The notes: a model not told the origin generated them from the letters alone. 64,000 nt of DNA from Methylobacterium sp. SyP6R (GCF_019216885.1 NZ_JAAQRC020000001.1:5459501-5523500), one strand, 5' to 3'. Numbered from the stretch's first letter, positions 49,735-60,784 are shown. Made by a program: numbers and translations.

Positions 49735-50142
49735 ATGCGCACCTTTCGGTTTCGCCTCCATCCCGCCGCCGTCGCGGCGGGCATCCTCGGCCTCGGTACC
49801 CTGTCGGGCTGGGGCGCTTACGCCGTCTCCTCGTCGGGCAAGGCCGCGCTCCGGGCCCAGCTGGCGGAGGTCGAGGGTCAGCGCGACACGCTCGCCGCGC
49901 GCTTCAAGCAGTTCCAGGATGTCGACGCCGAGCTGCGCGACCGCCAGGCCAAGATCGCCGCGACCCGGGACGAGATCGCCCAGCTCGGCGCGACCCGCGA
50001 CAAGGCCAAGGCGCAGCTCACCGCCACCCAGCGCGATCTCGCCTCCCTCAACAAGCGCCTCGACCAGGCGAAGGACAAGGTGACCCAGACCGGCAGCATC
50101 ACGCCGGCTGCCGGAGAGGCGGCCAAGAAGCCGGCGCGCTGA
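49735..50142 (+). CDS. Membrane-anchored coiled-coil protein, small
   Basis: 135 aa. An N-terminal hydrophobic anchor (AAVAAGILGLGTLSGWGAYA) is followed by a charged coiled coil (about 35-120: RAQLAEVEGQRDTLAARF, KAQLTATQRDLASLNKRLDQ) and a short basic tail. Function not recognised. The ATG at 49735 is preceded by GACGAGGATT. It stands alone, just before a foldback repeat. Confidence 0.65.
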   Translation: MRTFRFRLHPAAVAAGILGLGTLSGWGAYAVSSSGKAALRAQLAEVEGQRDTLAARFKQFQDVDAELRDRQAKIAATRDEIAQLGATRDKAKAQLTATQRDLASLNKRLDQAKDKVTQTGSITPAAGEAAKKPAR

Positions 50143-50198
50143 GAGCCTGTTTGACGTGTCGTGCCAGTCATCTGGCATGGATGCCGATACGTCTCGAC

Positions 50199-50339
50199 GT
50201 CATCCTGGGGCTCGTCGAAGACGAGAACCCGGGATCCATAACCGCTGACCGTCCAAGATGCAGCGGAACGCAGCCCGCTTTGTCCCGCACCGTCAGCGGT
50301 CATGGATCCCGGGTTCCGCTTTCGCGGCCCCGGGATGAC
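50199..50339. repeat. 141-bp foldback repeat
   Basis: Left arm 50199-50249 and right arm 50292-50339 pair over most of their length (ends GTCATCC/GGATGAC, inner AACCCGGGATCCAT and ATGGATCCCGGGTT, and CCGCTGAC/GTCAGCGG). Each arm contains its own small hairpin (CTCGTC-GAA-GACGAG and CCGC-GAAA-GCGG). This cruciform intergenic repeat differs in sequence from the other families in the window. Confidence 0.75.
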
Positions 50340-50410
50340 AAGGAGGGTGAGATGTCTGCGTGGGCCCATCAAACAGGGCTCTGGAAGACTCGATCCAGTG
50401 CCGGGGCTTC

Positions 50411-50761
50411 CTACGCCGGCACGAGGTCCGCACCCTGCTCCTGCGGATGCTGGAGCGCCGTCTCGGCTTCGCGGCGCGACAGGCGCTCGACCAGGGCGGC
50501 CCAGCGCATGCCGACCTCGTGCCCGAGGGTGAGGCGGCCAGCCTCGTCGTAACGGCGCCAGCCGCAGCGCGGGGCGCCGTCCGCCCCGATTTCGTCGTAG
50601 GTCTCATAGCGCGCCACCAGACGGTCGAGCCGGTCGTATTCCTGGTGGAACCAGCAGATCCCGAACACCCGGCCGCCGCGGCCGAGCATCCCGGCGCTCT
50701 CCAGACGGTGCTCGCCCGGAATGCGGAAGATGGTCTCGAAGGCGGGCGGCGCGCAGCGCAT
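50411..50761 (-). CDS. Protein of unknown function
   Basis: 116 aa, no signal peptide or membrane helix. Trp/Tyr/Arg-rich (VFGICWFHQEYDRLDRLVAR, RYDEAGRLTLGHEVGMRWAA). I do not recognise the family. GGAG lies 8 nt before the ATG at 50761, and codon use is normal for the genome, which support a real gene. Confidence 0.55.
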   Translation of the reverse strand: MRCAPPAFETIFRIPGEHRLESAGMLGRGGRVFGICWFHQEYDRLDRLVARYETYDEIGADGAPRCGWRRYDEAGRLTLGHEVGMRWAALVERLSRREAETALQHPQEQGADLVPA

Positions 50762-50987
50762 GGGTCATCTCCGTCGCGGGGTGTCGAGGGAGCGGCGCCG
50801 GCAAGCGAACGGGCGCCCAGTCGGAACGTCAAGTCTTCGAACGTCACGTCTACGACCGGCCGCCGCCGGACATCGTGCAGATTCGGGGATCACCCCGAGG
50901 ATCGCGCGTTAATGATTCCTCAACAATTTGTGCGCTGCAACCATCCGGGCGTCAAGCCCGGACGGTTCGTCGTCACCCGCGCGTCGA

Positions 50988-51872
50988 TCACTGCCCCTTG
51001 GCGGCGATCGCCTCGGCCCAGGCCACCGAGCGGCGGGCCATCGGGACGTGCTGGCGCTCGAACATGCGGCCGTTGATCTGGATCGCGCCGCGCTTGGCGT
51101 TCTCGGGCCGCTCGTAGATCTCGATGACGGTGCGGGCGATCCTGACCTCGTCCTCGGTCGGCGCGAAGGCGGCGTTGGCCAAAGCCACCTGGCTCGGATG
51201 GATCAGCGTCTTGCCGTCGAAGCCGAGGATGCGGGCCTGCTCGCATTCCTCGCGGCAGCCGTCGAGGTCGGAGAAGTTGTTGTAGACGCCGTCGAGGATG
51301 GTCAGCCCCTCGGCGCGGGCGCCGGCGAGCGCGGTCATCAGCCAGGGCATCATCGGGGCCCGGCCGGGCACGATCTGCGTCCAGGTGTCCTTGGCGAGGT
51401 CGTTGGTGCCGAGCACGAAGCAGGCAAGCCGGGTGCCCGGGTTGCGCCGCGCCGCCGCGATCGCCTGGATGTTGAGGATCGCCGCCGGGGTCTCGATCAT
51501 CGCCCAGATCTTGATGCCGGGCGGCGCATCGAGGGCCTCCAGCCGGTCGGCGATGTTTTCGAGCACCGCCGGGGAGGAGACCTTCGGCATCAGGATCGCG
51601 TCGGGCCCGGCCTCGATCGCGGCGCGCAGGTCGGCCTCGCCCCAGGGGGTCTGGGGCGCGTTGACCCGGATGATCAGCTCGCGGTCGCCGTAGCCGCCCT
51701 GGCGCACCGCGGCGCAGACCTGCTCGCGCGCCACGTCCTTGGCATCGGGGGCGACCGCGTCCTCGAGGTCGAGGATCAGCGCATCGGCCGCGAGGCTGCG
51801 CGCCTTCTCGAGGGCGCGCAGGTTGGAACCCGGCATGTAGAGCACGCTGCGGCGGAGGCGGAGATCGATCAT
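50988..51872 (-). CDS. HpcH/HpaI aldolase family CoA-ester lyase (CitE/Mcl-like)
   Basis: 294 aa TIM-barrel lyase of the citrate lyase beta/malyl-CoA lyase group. SVLYMPGSNLRALEKARSL, ALILDLEDAVAPDAK (metal-binding acidic motif), ELIIRVNAPQTPWGEADL, IWAMIETPAAILNIQAI (Glu ligand), and KTLIHPSQVALANAAF. It cleaves or forms a malyl- or citramalyl-CoA type ester. Methylotrophs use such enzymes in the serine cycle, but the true serine-cycle mclA cannot be claimed from this alone. It follows the nitrile hydratase genes on the same strand after an 83-nt gap. Confidence 0.88.
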   Translation of the reverse strand: MIDLRLRRSVLYMPGSNLRALEKARSLAADALILDLEDAVAPDAKDVAREQVCAAVRQGGYGDRELIIRVNAPQTPWGEADLRAAIEAGPDAILMPKVSSPAVLENIADRLEALDAPPGIKIWAMIETPAAILNIQAIAAARRNPGTRLACFVLGTNDLAKDTWTQIVPGRAPMMPWLMTALAGARAEGLTILDGVYNNFSDLDGCREECEQARILGFDGKTLIHPSQVALANAAFAPTEDEVRIARTVIEIYERPENAKRGAIQINGRMFERQHVPMARRSVAWAEAIAAKGQ

Positions 51873-51955
51873 CGCGAAACGGTTCCCTTACGGTCCGTTC
51901 CTGCTTACGGCAGCGCCCGATTGCGTTGCAACATGGGGCGCGGCCGGTCGCGCGG

Positions 51956-52258
51956 TCACGCTCCCGGATCGTTCTCCAGCAGGATCGGCCGGCCGTGCGG
52001 CGTCGCGGCGGCCGCCCGGGCGAAGGCCGCGCGGCGCTCGGCCAGGGCCGCCGCATCGGTCAGGCCGCGCTCGGCGAGTAGGGTCTCGATCGTGTCGAGC
52101 CACAGGGCGTAATCCGCCGGGCGGTCGCCGGACCGGCCCAGCGCCTGCGCCCAGTCCGACCAGGTGAACAGGCCGGCATCGTGCAGCGACACCACCAGGG
52201 CGAAGGTCTGCGCCTCCCAGGGCGCGGCGAAGACCGGGGGCTCGGGGGGACGGTTCAT
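51956..52258 (-). CDS. Nitrile hydratase accessory/activator protein
   Basis: 100 aa. Resembles the N-terminal part of nitrile hydratase beta: PVFAAPWEAQTFALVVSLHD and FTWSDWAQALG. In cobalt-type systems such proteins act as self-subunit-swapping chaperones that deliver cobalt-loaded alpha subunit. The start overlaps the beta-subunit stop by 4 nt (ATGA), so it is translationally coupled. Confidence 0.87.
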   Translation of the reverse strand: MNRPPEPPVFAAPWEAQTFALVVSLHDAGLFTWSDWAQALGRSGDRPADYALWLDTIETLLAERGLTDAAALAERRAAFARAAAATPHGRPILLENDPGA

Positions 52259-52929
52259 GCAGTCGCCGCCCGGGCCGGTTCGAGATAGCTCTCGAAGGCG
52301 TTGACCGAGACGGCGAGTCCCGGATCCGCGTCCTCGCCCCACAATTCGATGCCGGAGAACCGCACGGTGTAGAGCCATTGCGGCGCCTCGCCGGCGAAGG
52401 CGGCGTTGGAATCCGGGAAGACGAAGCCGCCATGGACCCGCTCGACGATGCCGGTGCGGCCCCGGACGTAGCGCGGCAGGCGGGTATGGCCTTTCGGGTT
52501 GACGATTTTCGCCCGCACCTCGTCGCCGGGGGAAAAGCGGGCGGGATTCGTCACCGGGCGGTCGCTCGGAAAGCCGCGGGCAAACAGCGGCGCCACCTCC
52601 TCGGCCTTGAGCACCCGGGCGACCGGGGCCGGCGGCGTCAGAGCGGCGCCGGCCGCCAGCTCGCCCGCCTCGACGAGGCCGTGCTGCTGGACCTGTTTCT
52701 CCAGGGCCCGGAACCAGATCCGGTAATAGCTGGAGGTCAGGTACTCGCCGGGCGGCAGCGATTCGCGGGCGGCGCGGCTGGCATCGAGGTTCCAGGTGCC
52801 GGTGAGCCCCATCGCCATCGCCATGGCGAAGACCCGCTTCTCCCAAGGAGCGTGGAACCAGGGCTCGTCCGCCTCGAGACCCAGCGGGCCGAAGCCCTGC
52901 ATGCCGCCCAGATCCTGTCCGCCGTTCAT
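52255..52929 (-). CDS. nthB: Nitrile hydratase subunit beta
   Basis: 224 aa. [16 protein letters not shown] start, [19 protein letters not shown], and the C-terminal SH3-like barrel ([49 protein letters not shown]). Full length, not split as in thiocyanate hydrolase. With the alpha subunit it hydrates nitriles to amides. It overlaps alpha upstream and the accessory gene downstream by 4 nt each. Confidence 0.93.
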   Translation of the reverse strand: MNGGQDLGGMQGFGPLGLEADEPWFHAPWEKRVFAMAMAMGLTGTWNLDASRAARESLPPGEYLTSSYYRIWFRALEKQVQQHGLVEAGELAAGAALTPPAPVARVLKAEEVAPLFARGFPSDRPVTNPARFSPGDEVRAKIVNPKGHTRLPRYVRGRTGIVERVHGGFVFPDSNAAFAGEAPQWLYTVRFSGIELWGEDADPGLAVSVNAFESYLEPARAATA

Positions 52930-53582
52930 GCGTGCACCACCTGGTCGGGGCTCAAGGGAAGCCCGGTGCCGATCATCGAATCGCGGGTGACGAGGTCGGC
53001 CAGCGCCGCTTCGTCGAGGCGGTCGGTGCCGGGCGGGCGCATCGGCAGCACCATGTAGCGCAGCTCCGCGGTCGAGTCCCACACCCGGATCCGGGTCTCG
53101 GGCGGCAGCACCGTGCCGAATTCGGCGAGCACCCCGCGCGGATCGATGACGGTGCGGGAGCGGTAGGGCGGCGACTTGTACCAGACCGGCGGCAGGCCGA
53201 GCACCGGCCAGGGATAGCAGGAGCAGAGCGTGCAGACGACGACGTTGTGTTCCTCGGGCGTGTTCTCGACCACCACCATGTGCTCGCCGCCGCGCCCGCC
53301 GACATCGAGCTCGCGCATCGCCGCACTGCCGTCGGCCAGGAGGCGGGCCTTGAAGGCGGGATCGACCCAGGCCCGTGCCACCACCCGGGCGCCGTTATGC
53401 GGCCCGACCTTGGTCTCGTAGGTCTCGATCAGGGTGTCGAGGGCGGCCGGATCGACGTAGCCCTTCTCGACCAGGATCGATTCGAGGGCGCGCACTCGCA
53501 GGTCCAGCGGCGACAATTCGCTGCCGTGAGGGTGGTCGTGATGATCGTGATCGTGGTCTTGGTGGTCGTTGTCTTGCGCCAT
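52926..53582 (-). CDS. nthA: Nitrile hydratase subunit alpha, cobalt type
   Basis: 218 aa metal-binding subunit. The active-site claw is C117-T-L-C-S-C122 ([17 protein letters not shown]). Thr after the first Cys marks the cobalt type (Ser in the iron type); the second and third Cys are normally oxidised. The first 20 residues are strikingly His/Asp-rich ([15 protein letters not shown]), which could bind or buffer metal; ordinary alpha subunits lack so long a stretch. The start ATG 53582 overlaps no upstream gene; soxA lies 54 nt upstream on the same strand. Confidence 0.93.
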   Translation of the reverse strand: MAQDNDHQDHDHDHHDHPHGSELSPLDLRVRALESILVEKGYVDPAALDTLIETYETKVGPHNGARVVARAWVDPAFKARLLADGSAAMRELDVGGRGGEHMVVVENTPEEHNVVVCTLCSCYPWPVLGLPPVWYKSPPYRSRTVIDPRGVLAEFGTVLPPETRIRVWDSTAELRYMVLPMRPPGTDRLDEAALADLVTRDSMIGTGLPLSPDQVVHA

Positions 53583-53636
53583 CTCTGCCCTCCTGCAAGC
53601 CACGAGGATACGCGGGAGGCTCTCACGCCGCCACCG

Positions 53637-54455
53637 TCACGGACGCACGGCCGGGGTCTCGACGGGGAGGGGCGCGGCGCGCTGCATCAGGTAGAGGGTC
53701 AGCGCCACCGCCTCCGCCGAGCCGGGCGTGAACGGCTCGGCCCGCATGCCGGTGAGGCAATTGCGGAAACGCCGTTCCAGCGAGCCGAGATCCTGCCATT
53801 CGAGCCGGTAGAGCGGATAGCCGGTCGGATGCCCTTGCGGGATCGTGGCGGCACCGAGCCGCCGGCCGCGGTTCTCATCGTGGCAGGCGGCGCAGGAGAA
53901 GCCGAGCTGGCCCATCGGCGTCGTGAACAGACGTTGCCCCTCGGCGCGGGCCGGCGCGAGGCGGGGATCGTCCGGCGATGCGATGGCAGCGCCGCGGGAA
54001 AGATGGCCGAGATACGCCGTGAGCGCTAGGAGGTCGCGGCCCTCCCGCTTCAGCGGCGTCGCGCCTTGGTGGCGGGTGCGGCAGAGGTCGACCCGGCCCT
54101 CGATGTCGATCGGCCGGCCGGTTGCCGCGTCCCAGGCCGGGTAGCGGGCGGTCACGCCTTGCAGGGACGCTTCGGTGTGGCAACCGGCGCAGGCTGGCGC
54201 GCCGGGGGAGGGCGCCCGGGCGAACAGCTCGGCTCCGTCCTGCACCCAGAGCATGCCGGGATTGGCGGTGTCGTCGGCCTGCATCGCCCGGGTCTCGGGC
54301 GCCATCTCGTCGAAGCCGGAGCGTCGTTCGGCAGAGGGAATTTCAGCTGCTGCCGCCCCGCCGAGGAGTAGGCCCGCGAGGGCGAGGACGCCGAGGAGGT
54401 GGCGTCCCGGAGCCCGCGGATACCAGGGTCGTCCGGAAAAAATCCCGTTCAGAAT
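53637..54455 (-). CDS. soxA: Diheme cytochrome SoxA, start codon apparently lost
   Basis: About 272 aa, SoxA family c-type cytochrome of the Sox thiosulfate-oxidising pathway (periplasm). Heme motifs CAGCH and CAACH, SoxA segments ARYPAWDAATGR, LLALTAYLGHLSRGAAIA, GYPLYRLEWQDLGSLERRF, and the catalytic Cys in RNCLTGMRAEPF. The signal peptide (GRHLLGVLALAGLLLGG) is intact, but no ATG, GTG or TTG precedes it at a proper distance. The coding sequence runs directly into a foldback repeat at 54457. I give the first codon after the repeat (ATT) as boundary. No soxX, B, C, D, Y or Z is in the window. Confidence 0.8.
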   Translation of the reverse strand: MLNGIFSGRPWYPRAPGRHLLGVLALAGLLLGGAAAAEIPSAERRSGFDEMAPETRAMQADDTANPGMLWVQDGAELFARAPSPGAPACAGCHTEASLQGVTARYPAWDAATGRPIDIEGRVDLCRTRHQGATPLKREGRDLLALTAYLGHLSRGAAIASPDDPRLAPARAEGQRLFTTPMGQLGFSCAACHDENRGRRLGAATIPQGHPTGYPLYRLEWQDLGSLERRFRNCLTGMRAEPFTPGSAEAVALTLYLMQRAAPLPVETPAVRP

Positions 54456-54456
54456 C

Positions 54457-54676
54457 AGGCGCGGGTCTCTCCTCTCCCCGCGGGCGGGGAGAGGCTTTCG
54501 TCCCCCTTGCCGGGGGCGAAAGGAGCGCGAAGCGCGAGGGTGAGGGGGTGTTTCCGGAAGAGTCTCACTTGTCGAGACCCCCTCACCCTCGCTCCGGCTG
54601 CGCCTCCGCTTGCTTCGTCTCCTGAACGGAGACACAGCCCTCTCCCCGCCCGCGGGGAGAGGAGAGACCCGCGCCT
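54457..54676. repeat. 220-bp foldback element abutting soxA
   Basis: A perfect 38-bp terminal inverted repeat (54457-54494 against 54639-54676, core CTCTCCCCGCGGGCGGGGAG). It encloses a second perfect 16-bp inverted pair, GCGAGGGTGAGGGGGT at 54534-54549 against 54577-54592. No coding capacity. It lies in the divergent gap between soxA and dnaG and touches the first codons of soxA. Confidence 0.85.
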
Positions 54677-54826
54677 CTCCCGTTACCTGGACAGCTCTAT
54701 CCGGCCCCGAGACGACTTTCCCATGCGCGAGGGGCTTCATGGCCGCCGTCATTCCCGATTCCACCGCGTTAGGACTCCGCTGACCAAGACGCGCTACAAG
54801 GCAGGTCCCTCGATCGGATCCCACCC

Positions 54827-56734
54827 TTGCGCTATCCCCCCCACCTGCTCGAAGAGATCCGCTCCCGCCTGCCGGCCTCCGAGGTCGTCGGGCGGCGCGT
54901 GCGCCTCAAGAAGGCGGGGCGGGAATGGCGCGGCCTGTCGCCGTTCAACGCCGAGAAGTCGCCGTCGTTCTACGTCAACGACCAGAAGCAGTTCTACCAC
55001 TGCTTCTCGTCCGGCAAGCACGGCGACATCTTCACGTTCCTGATGGAGACCGAAGGCGTCTCGTTCCCGGAGGCCGTCGAGCGCCTGGCCTCCGAGGCCG
55101 GCGTCGCCCTGCCGGCGCCGAGCGAGGCCTCGCGCGAGAGCGAGACGCGGCGGCGCGGCGCGCTCGAGGTGATGGAACTCGCCTGCACCTTCTTCGAGGA
55201 GCAGCTGGCCGGTCGCGCGGGGGCCCGCGCCCGCGACTACCTCGCCGGCCGCGGGCTCGACGGCGAGATCGGCCGCACCTTCCGCCTCGGATACGCCCCG
55301 CCGGAGCGCTACGCCCTTCGCGATCACCTCGCCGCCCGGGACGTGCCGGCCGAGATGATGGTGGAATTGAACCTGCTCACCACCGGCGACGACATCAAGG
55401 TGCCGTTCGACCGGTTCCGCGACCGGGTGATCTTCCCGATCCGCGACGTGCGGGGCAAGGTCGTGGCCTTCGGCGGCCGCGGCATGAGCCCGGATGCCAA
55501 GCCCAAATACCTCAACTCCTCCGAGACGCCGCTCTTCCACAAGGGGCGGATGCTCTACAACCACCATGCCGCCCGTAAAGCCGCGCACGACACAGGCCGG
55601 GTGATCGCGGTCGAGGGCTATGTCGACGCCATCGCGATGACGCTCGCCGGCCATCCGGAAGTGGTGGCGTCCCTTGGTACCGCGCTCACCGAGGATCAGC
55701 TCGCGCTGCTCTGGCGCATGGCCGACGAGCCGATCCTGTGCTTCGACGGCGACGGGGCCGGACGCCGCGCCGCCTATCGCGCCCTCGACGTGGCCCTGCC
55801 GGCGCTGCAACCGGGAAAATCGCTCCGCTTCGCCCTGATGCCGGAGGGCCAGGACCCGGACGACCTCCTGCGCACCGGGGGCCCGGGCGCCATCGACCGG
55901 GTGCTCGACGGCGCCCGGCCGATGGTCGACGTCCTGTGGTCGCGCGAGACCGAGATGAGCCCGGTCGACACGCCGGAGCGCCGGGCCGGCCTCGCCCAGC
56001 GCCTGCGCGAGATCGTCAACGGCATCCGCGACGAGACCCTGAAGCGCTACTACCGCGACGACATCGAGGCCCGCCTGCGGGGGACGGGCCCCAATGGCGG
56101 TGCCCGCCAGCAGGGCGGGGGCGAGCGCCAGTACCGCGAGCGCGCGCCTTTCGTGCCGCGCGGCCGCGGCGCCCCGCCGGCGCCGGTCTCGCCGCGGCTC
56201 ACCGCCCGGGCGAGCCCGCTGCTCGCCCGCTCCTCGCTGTTCTCCGGCGGCTCGTCCTCGCGAGAGGCCTTGATCGTCGCTGCCCTTCTGGTCCATCCCG
56301 AGTTGCTGGCCCGCGAGGCCGAGGAACTGGCCGAAATCGAGTTCGAGGGCGCCGATGCCCGCTCCTTACGCGGCGTGCTCCTCGATTTCGCGGCGGAGGG
56401 GGGAGCGAGCGACACCACGTTCCTCGATGCGCGGCTGGAGCGGGCCGGCCTCACGGCGGCAGCGGGCCGCATCGCCGGCCTGGTGCGGCCCGGCGACCGC
56501 TGGGTGCTCGATCCGCACGCCGATCCGGTGCGGCTGGAGGACGCGCTCCGGCAGGCCGTGATCTTGCACCGCAAGGCCGGAACGCTACATAGCGAACTCC
56601 GGGCCGCCGAACGCGCCCTGGCGGACGAGGAGACGGAAGCCAATTTCGCCTGGCTGCGCGACGTGAAGACCCGCCTCTCCGTAGTGGCGGGCGCAGAAGC
56701 CGAGGCGGATGAGGCCCAGGAAGCGGAATCGTGA
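54827..56734 (+). CDS. dnaG: DNA primase
   Basis: 635 aa primase making RNA primers at the replication fork. The TTG start at 54827 gives MRYPPHLLEEIRSRLPASEV, matching Rhizobiales DnaG. The N-terminal CHC2 zinc region is degenerate: GLSPFNAEKSPSFYV and FYHCFSSGKHGD keep only one His-Cys pair. The TOPRIM core is intact: RVIAVEGYVDAIAM, and CFDGDGAGRRAAYRALD. A C-terminal helicase-binding region follows. It is upstream of rpoD, the conserved macromolecular-synthesis order. Confidence 0.95.
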   Translation: MRYPPHLLEEIRSRLPASEVVGRRVRLKKAGREWRGLSPFNAEKSPSFYVNDQKQFYHCFSSGKHGDIFTFLMETEGVSFPEAVERLASEAGVALPAPSEASRESETRRRGALEVMELACTFFEEQLAGRAGARARDYLAGRGLDGEIGRTFRLGYAPPERYALRDHLAARDVPAEMMVELNLLTTGDDIKVPFDRFRDRVIFPIRDVRGKVVAFGGRGMSPDAKPKYLNSSETPLFHKGRMLYNHHAARKAAHDTGRVIAVEGYVDAIAMTLAGHPEVVASLGTALTEDQLALLWRMADEPILCFDGDGAGRRAAYRALDVALPALQPGKSLRFALMPEGQDPDDLLRTGGPGAIDRVLDGARPMVDVLWSRETEMSPVDTPERRAGLAQRLREIVNGIRDETLKRYYRDDIEARLRGTGPNGGARQQGGGERQYRERAPFVPRGRGAPPAPVSPRLTARASPLLARSSLFSGGSSSREALIVAALLVHPELLAREAEELAEIEFEGADARSLRGVLLDFAAEGGASDTTFLDARLERAGLTAAAGRIAGLVRPGDRWVLDPHADPVRLEDALRQAVILHRKAGTLHSELRAAERALADEETEANFAWLRDVKTRLSVVAGAEAEADEAQEAES

Positions 56735-56928
56735 CGGGATCGCCCTGACGCCACGCGCGGCTTGCAGCTTTCGTCCGGACTAGTTAACGGCAAGTCGATC
56801 GAGTGGCTTGCACATTTGCGTGAGATCCTGGGGCGGCTCGTGCGCCGCCGGACGAGACATCACGGTGCCGGCACGGCGGGAGTCTCCCCCGCCCGGGCAC
56901 TGCCGACACCGGGAAGCATAGGCTGAGC

Positions 56929-58926
<1,998 letters not shown>

Positions 58927-58946
58927 AGGCCCGATGATCGATCGAG

Positions 58947-58985
58947 GAAGGCCCGGGAGGCGACCGCCCCCGGGCCTTCTTCGTT
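58947..58985. terminator. Terminator after rpoD (possibly bidirectional)
   Basis: GAAGGCCCGGG (58947-58957) and CCCGGGCCTTC (58969-58979) form an 11-bp stem with an 11-nt loop, followed by TTCTTCGTT. It sits between convergent rpoD and the DUF2798 gene. Confidence 0.65.
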
Positions 58986-59232
58986 ACGGCGCCACGAGCC
59001 GCGCCACGGCGCGCCGCACCAGCGGCAGCACGAGCAGCAGGGTCGGGAAGGCGACGAGCCAGGAGACGCCCCAGGCCCGCGGCCAATGCCACAAGGCGTC
59101 GGGGGTCGGCCCGAGGCTGAGCAACGTCGCGATTGCCGAGACGATACACGTCATCATCACCGACAGCAGCAGGGCGGTGAGGAGCGGCGCGGCGGAGGCC
59201 GGCAAGCGGCGCGGAGCGGGAAAGGACAGCAT
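58984..59232 (-). CDS. DUF2798 small membrane protein
   Basis: 82 aa with two hydrophobic helices ([20 protein letters not shown] and [20 protein letters not shown]), the DUF2798 pattern with the conserved Trp/Pro region and a basic end. Function unknown. The ATG at 59232 is preferred to the longer frame from 59280, which adds only a basic stretch. It converges on rpoD. Confidence 0.78.
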   Translation of the reverse strand: MLSFPAPRRLPASAAPLLTALLLSVMMTCIVSAIATLLSLGPTPDALWHWPRAWGVSWLVAFPTLLLVLPLVRRAVARLVAP

Positions 59233-59487
59233 GGCACGTCTTTCGGAACGGGCGATCGGCCCGGACGAGGCATTGCGCACCCGCCCGGCGATAAAACCGC
59301 CCGGGGAGTGCGTTGCCTGACGTGAGACGCTTACGGCCTGCCGGGATGGAGCCCGGCGACGACATCAGCCTTAGCAGGCGCGAAGTCGAGTGCCAAGGTC
59401 GAGTGCCAATCCGGCGGGCCGGTCGCCCGCTGCCAAGCCTTACTCTCAAGCCTTGCCCTGGCAGGGCGCAGAGCCCATGTCAGAGCC

Positions 59488-60735
59488 ATGTCCGACCAGC
59501 CTCGCCCCGCCCCCGCTCCGATGCCCACGGCCGCGGCGGACGGATCGGAGGCGAGCGACATCCCGATCGGCCTGTTCCGCGATTGCGTGGCCCTGCGCGA
59601 CTGGCTGCTCAGCGAAGGCGCGCGGCTGCCGGAATCCGGCGATCTCCTCGCCGGCATGGCCGAGCGGCTGAACGCGCTCGGCGTGCCGGTCGACCGGGCC
59701 ACCACCGCCATCGACGCGCTGCACTCGGACTATTCCGGCGTCGGCCGGTTCTGGACCCGGGAGGACGGCGTCAGCTTCCGCCTCTTCCCGCACGGCGAGG
59801 TCACCGAGCAGGCGCTCGCCCGCAGCCCCTTCGCCCATGTCTACGGCACCGGCGAGTGGCTGATCCTCGACCTGCGCGAGACGCCGGACGACCGTTACAG
59901 CATCATCCCCGAACTCAAGGCGGCGGGCTACACCCATTACATCACCGTGCCGCTGTTCTTCACCAACGGGACCAAGAACGGCGTCACCTTCGCGACCCGG
60001 GATCCGCGCGGCTTCGGCGACGACGACCTGGCGATCATGCGATTCATCATCCCGACCCTGTCGGCGGTGATGGAGATGCGCGGCCTCAACGCCCGGCTCG
60101 ACCACGTGCTGCGGGTCTATGTCGGCGACGGGCCGCACCAGGCGATCCTGGCCGGCTTCATCCGCCGCGGCCAGGTCGAGCGGATCCGCTCGGCGATCCT
60201 GTTTGCCGACATGCGCGGCTACACCCACCTCACCGACGCGCTCACCCCCGAGGCCTCGGTGGAATTGCTGAACACCTATTTCGACTGCCTCGTCCCGCCG
60301 ATCGAGAGCGAGGGCGGCGAGGTGCTGAAATACATGGGCGACGGGCTTCTCGCGATCTTTCGCGAGAGCGGCGACGATCTCGGCGGCGCGGCGCAAGGCG
60401 CGCTCTCGGCCGCGCAAGCCGCACTCCGCCGGGTCGAGGAGGCCAACCGCGCCGGGCGCTTCCCCACCCGCATCGAGATCGGCATCGCGCTCCACCACGG
60501 CGAGGCGGCCTACGGCAATGTCGGCTCCGGCGCGCGGCTCGACTTCACGGTGATCGGCCGCGACGTGAACCTCGCCAGCCGGCTCGCCAAGCTCAACAAG
60601 GTCCTGTCCGAACCGCTCCTGATGTCGAAGCCCTTCGTCGACTTCCTGTGGGGCGATCCGGAACTCCTCGGCACCCACCCCCTCGACGGCATCGCCGAGG
60701 AGATGGCGATCTATCGTCCGGGGAAAGGGGCCTGA
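59488..60735 (+). CDS. Class III adenylate/guanylate cyclase
   Basis: 415 aa. The N-terminal 200 residues form a sensor-like region (FWTREDGVSFRLFPHGE, YITVPLFFTNGTKNGV) seen in Rhizobiales cyclases. The C-terminal catalytic domain (about 220-410) has metal-binding Asp in ILFADMRGYTHLTD and YMGDGLLAIF, and the transition-state motif DFTVIGRDVNLASRLA with Asn and Arg. ATP versus GTP preference is not certain; the context suggests cAMP. No membrane segment. It lies just upstream of the TPP riboswitch but has its own reading direction and stop. Confidence 0.88.
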   Translation: MSDQPRPAPAPMPTAAADGSEASDIPIGLFRDCVALRDWLLSEGARLPESGDLLAGMAERLNALGVPVDRATTAIDALHSDYSGVGRFWTREDGVSFRLFPHGEVTEQALARSPFAHVYGTGEWLILDLRETPDDRYSIIPELKAAGYTHYITVPLFFTNGTKNGVTFATRDPRGFGDDDLAIMRFIIPTLSAVMEMRGLNARLDHVLRVYVGDGPHQAILAGFIRRGQVERIRSAILFADMRGYTHLTDALTPEASVELLNTYFDCLVPPIESEGGEVLKYMGDGLLAIFRESGDDLGGAAQGALSAAQAALRRVEEANRAGRFPTRIEIGIALHHGEAAYGNVGSGARLDFTVIGRDVNLASRLAKLNKVLSEPLLMSKPFVDFLWGDPELLGTHPLDGIAEEMAIYRPGKGA

Positions 60736-60784
60736 CCGAAGGCGGTTGACGAACACGAGCCGGCTCGCCACATTCCGGCCGTTC

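Noticed and set aside
52255..53582. Thiocyanate hydrolase instead of nitrile hydratase
   Set aside because: The beta subunit is a single full-length protein rather than split into two genes, and an accessory gene is present, so nitrile hydratase fits better.
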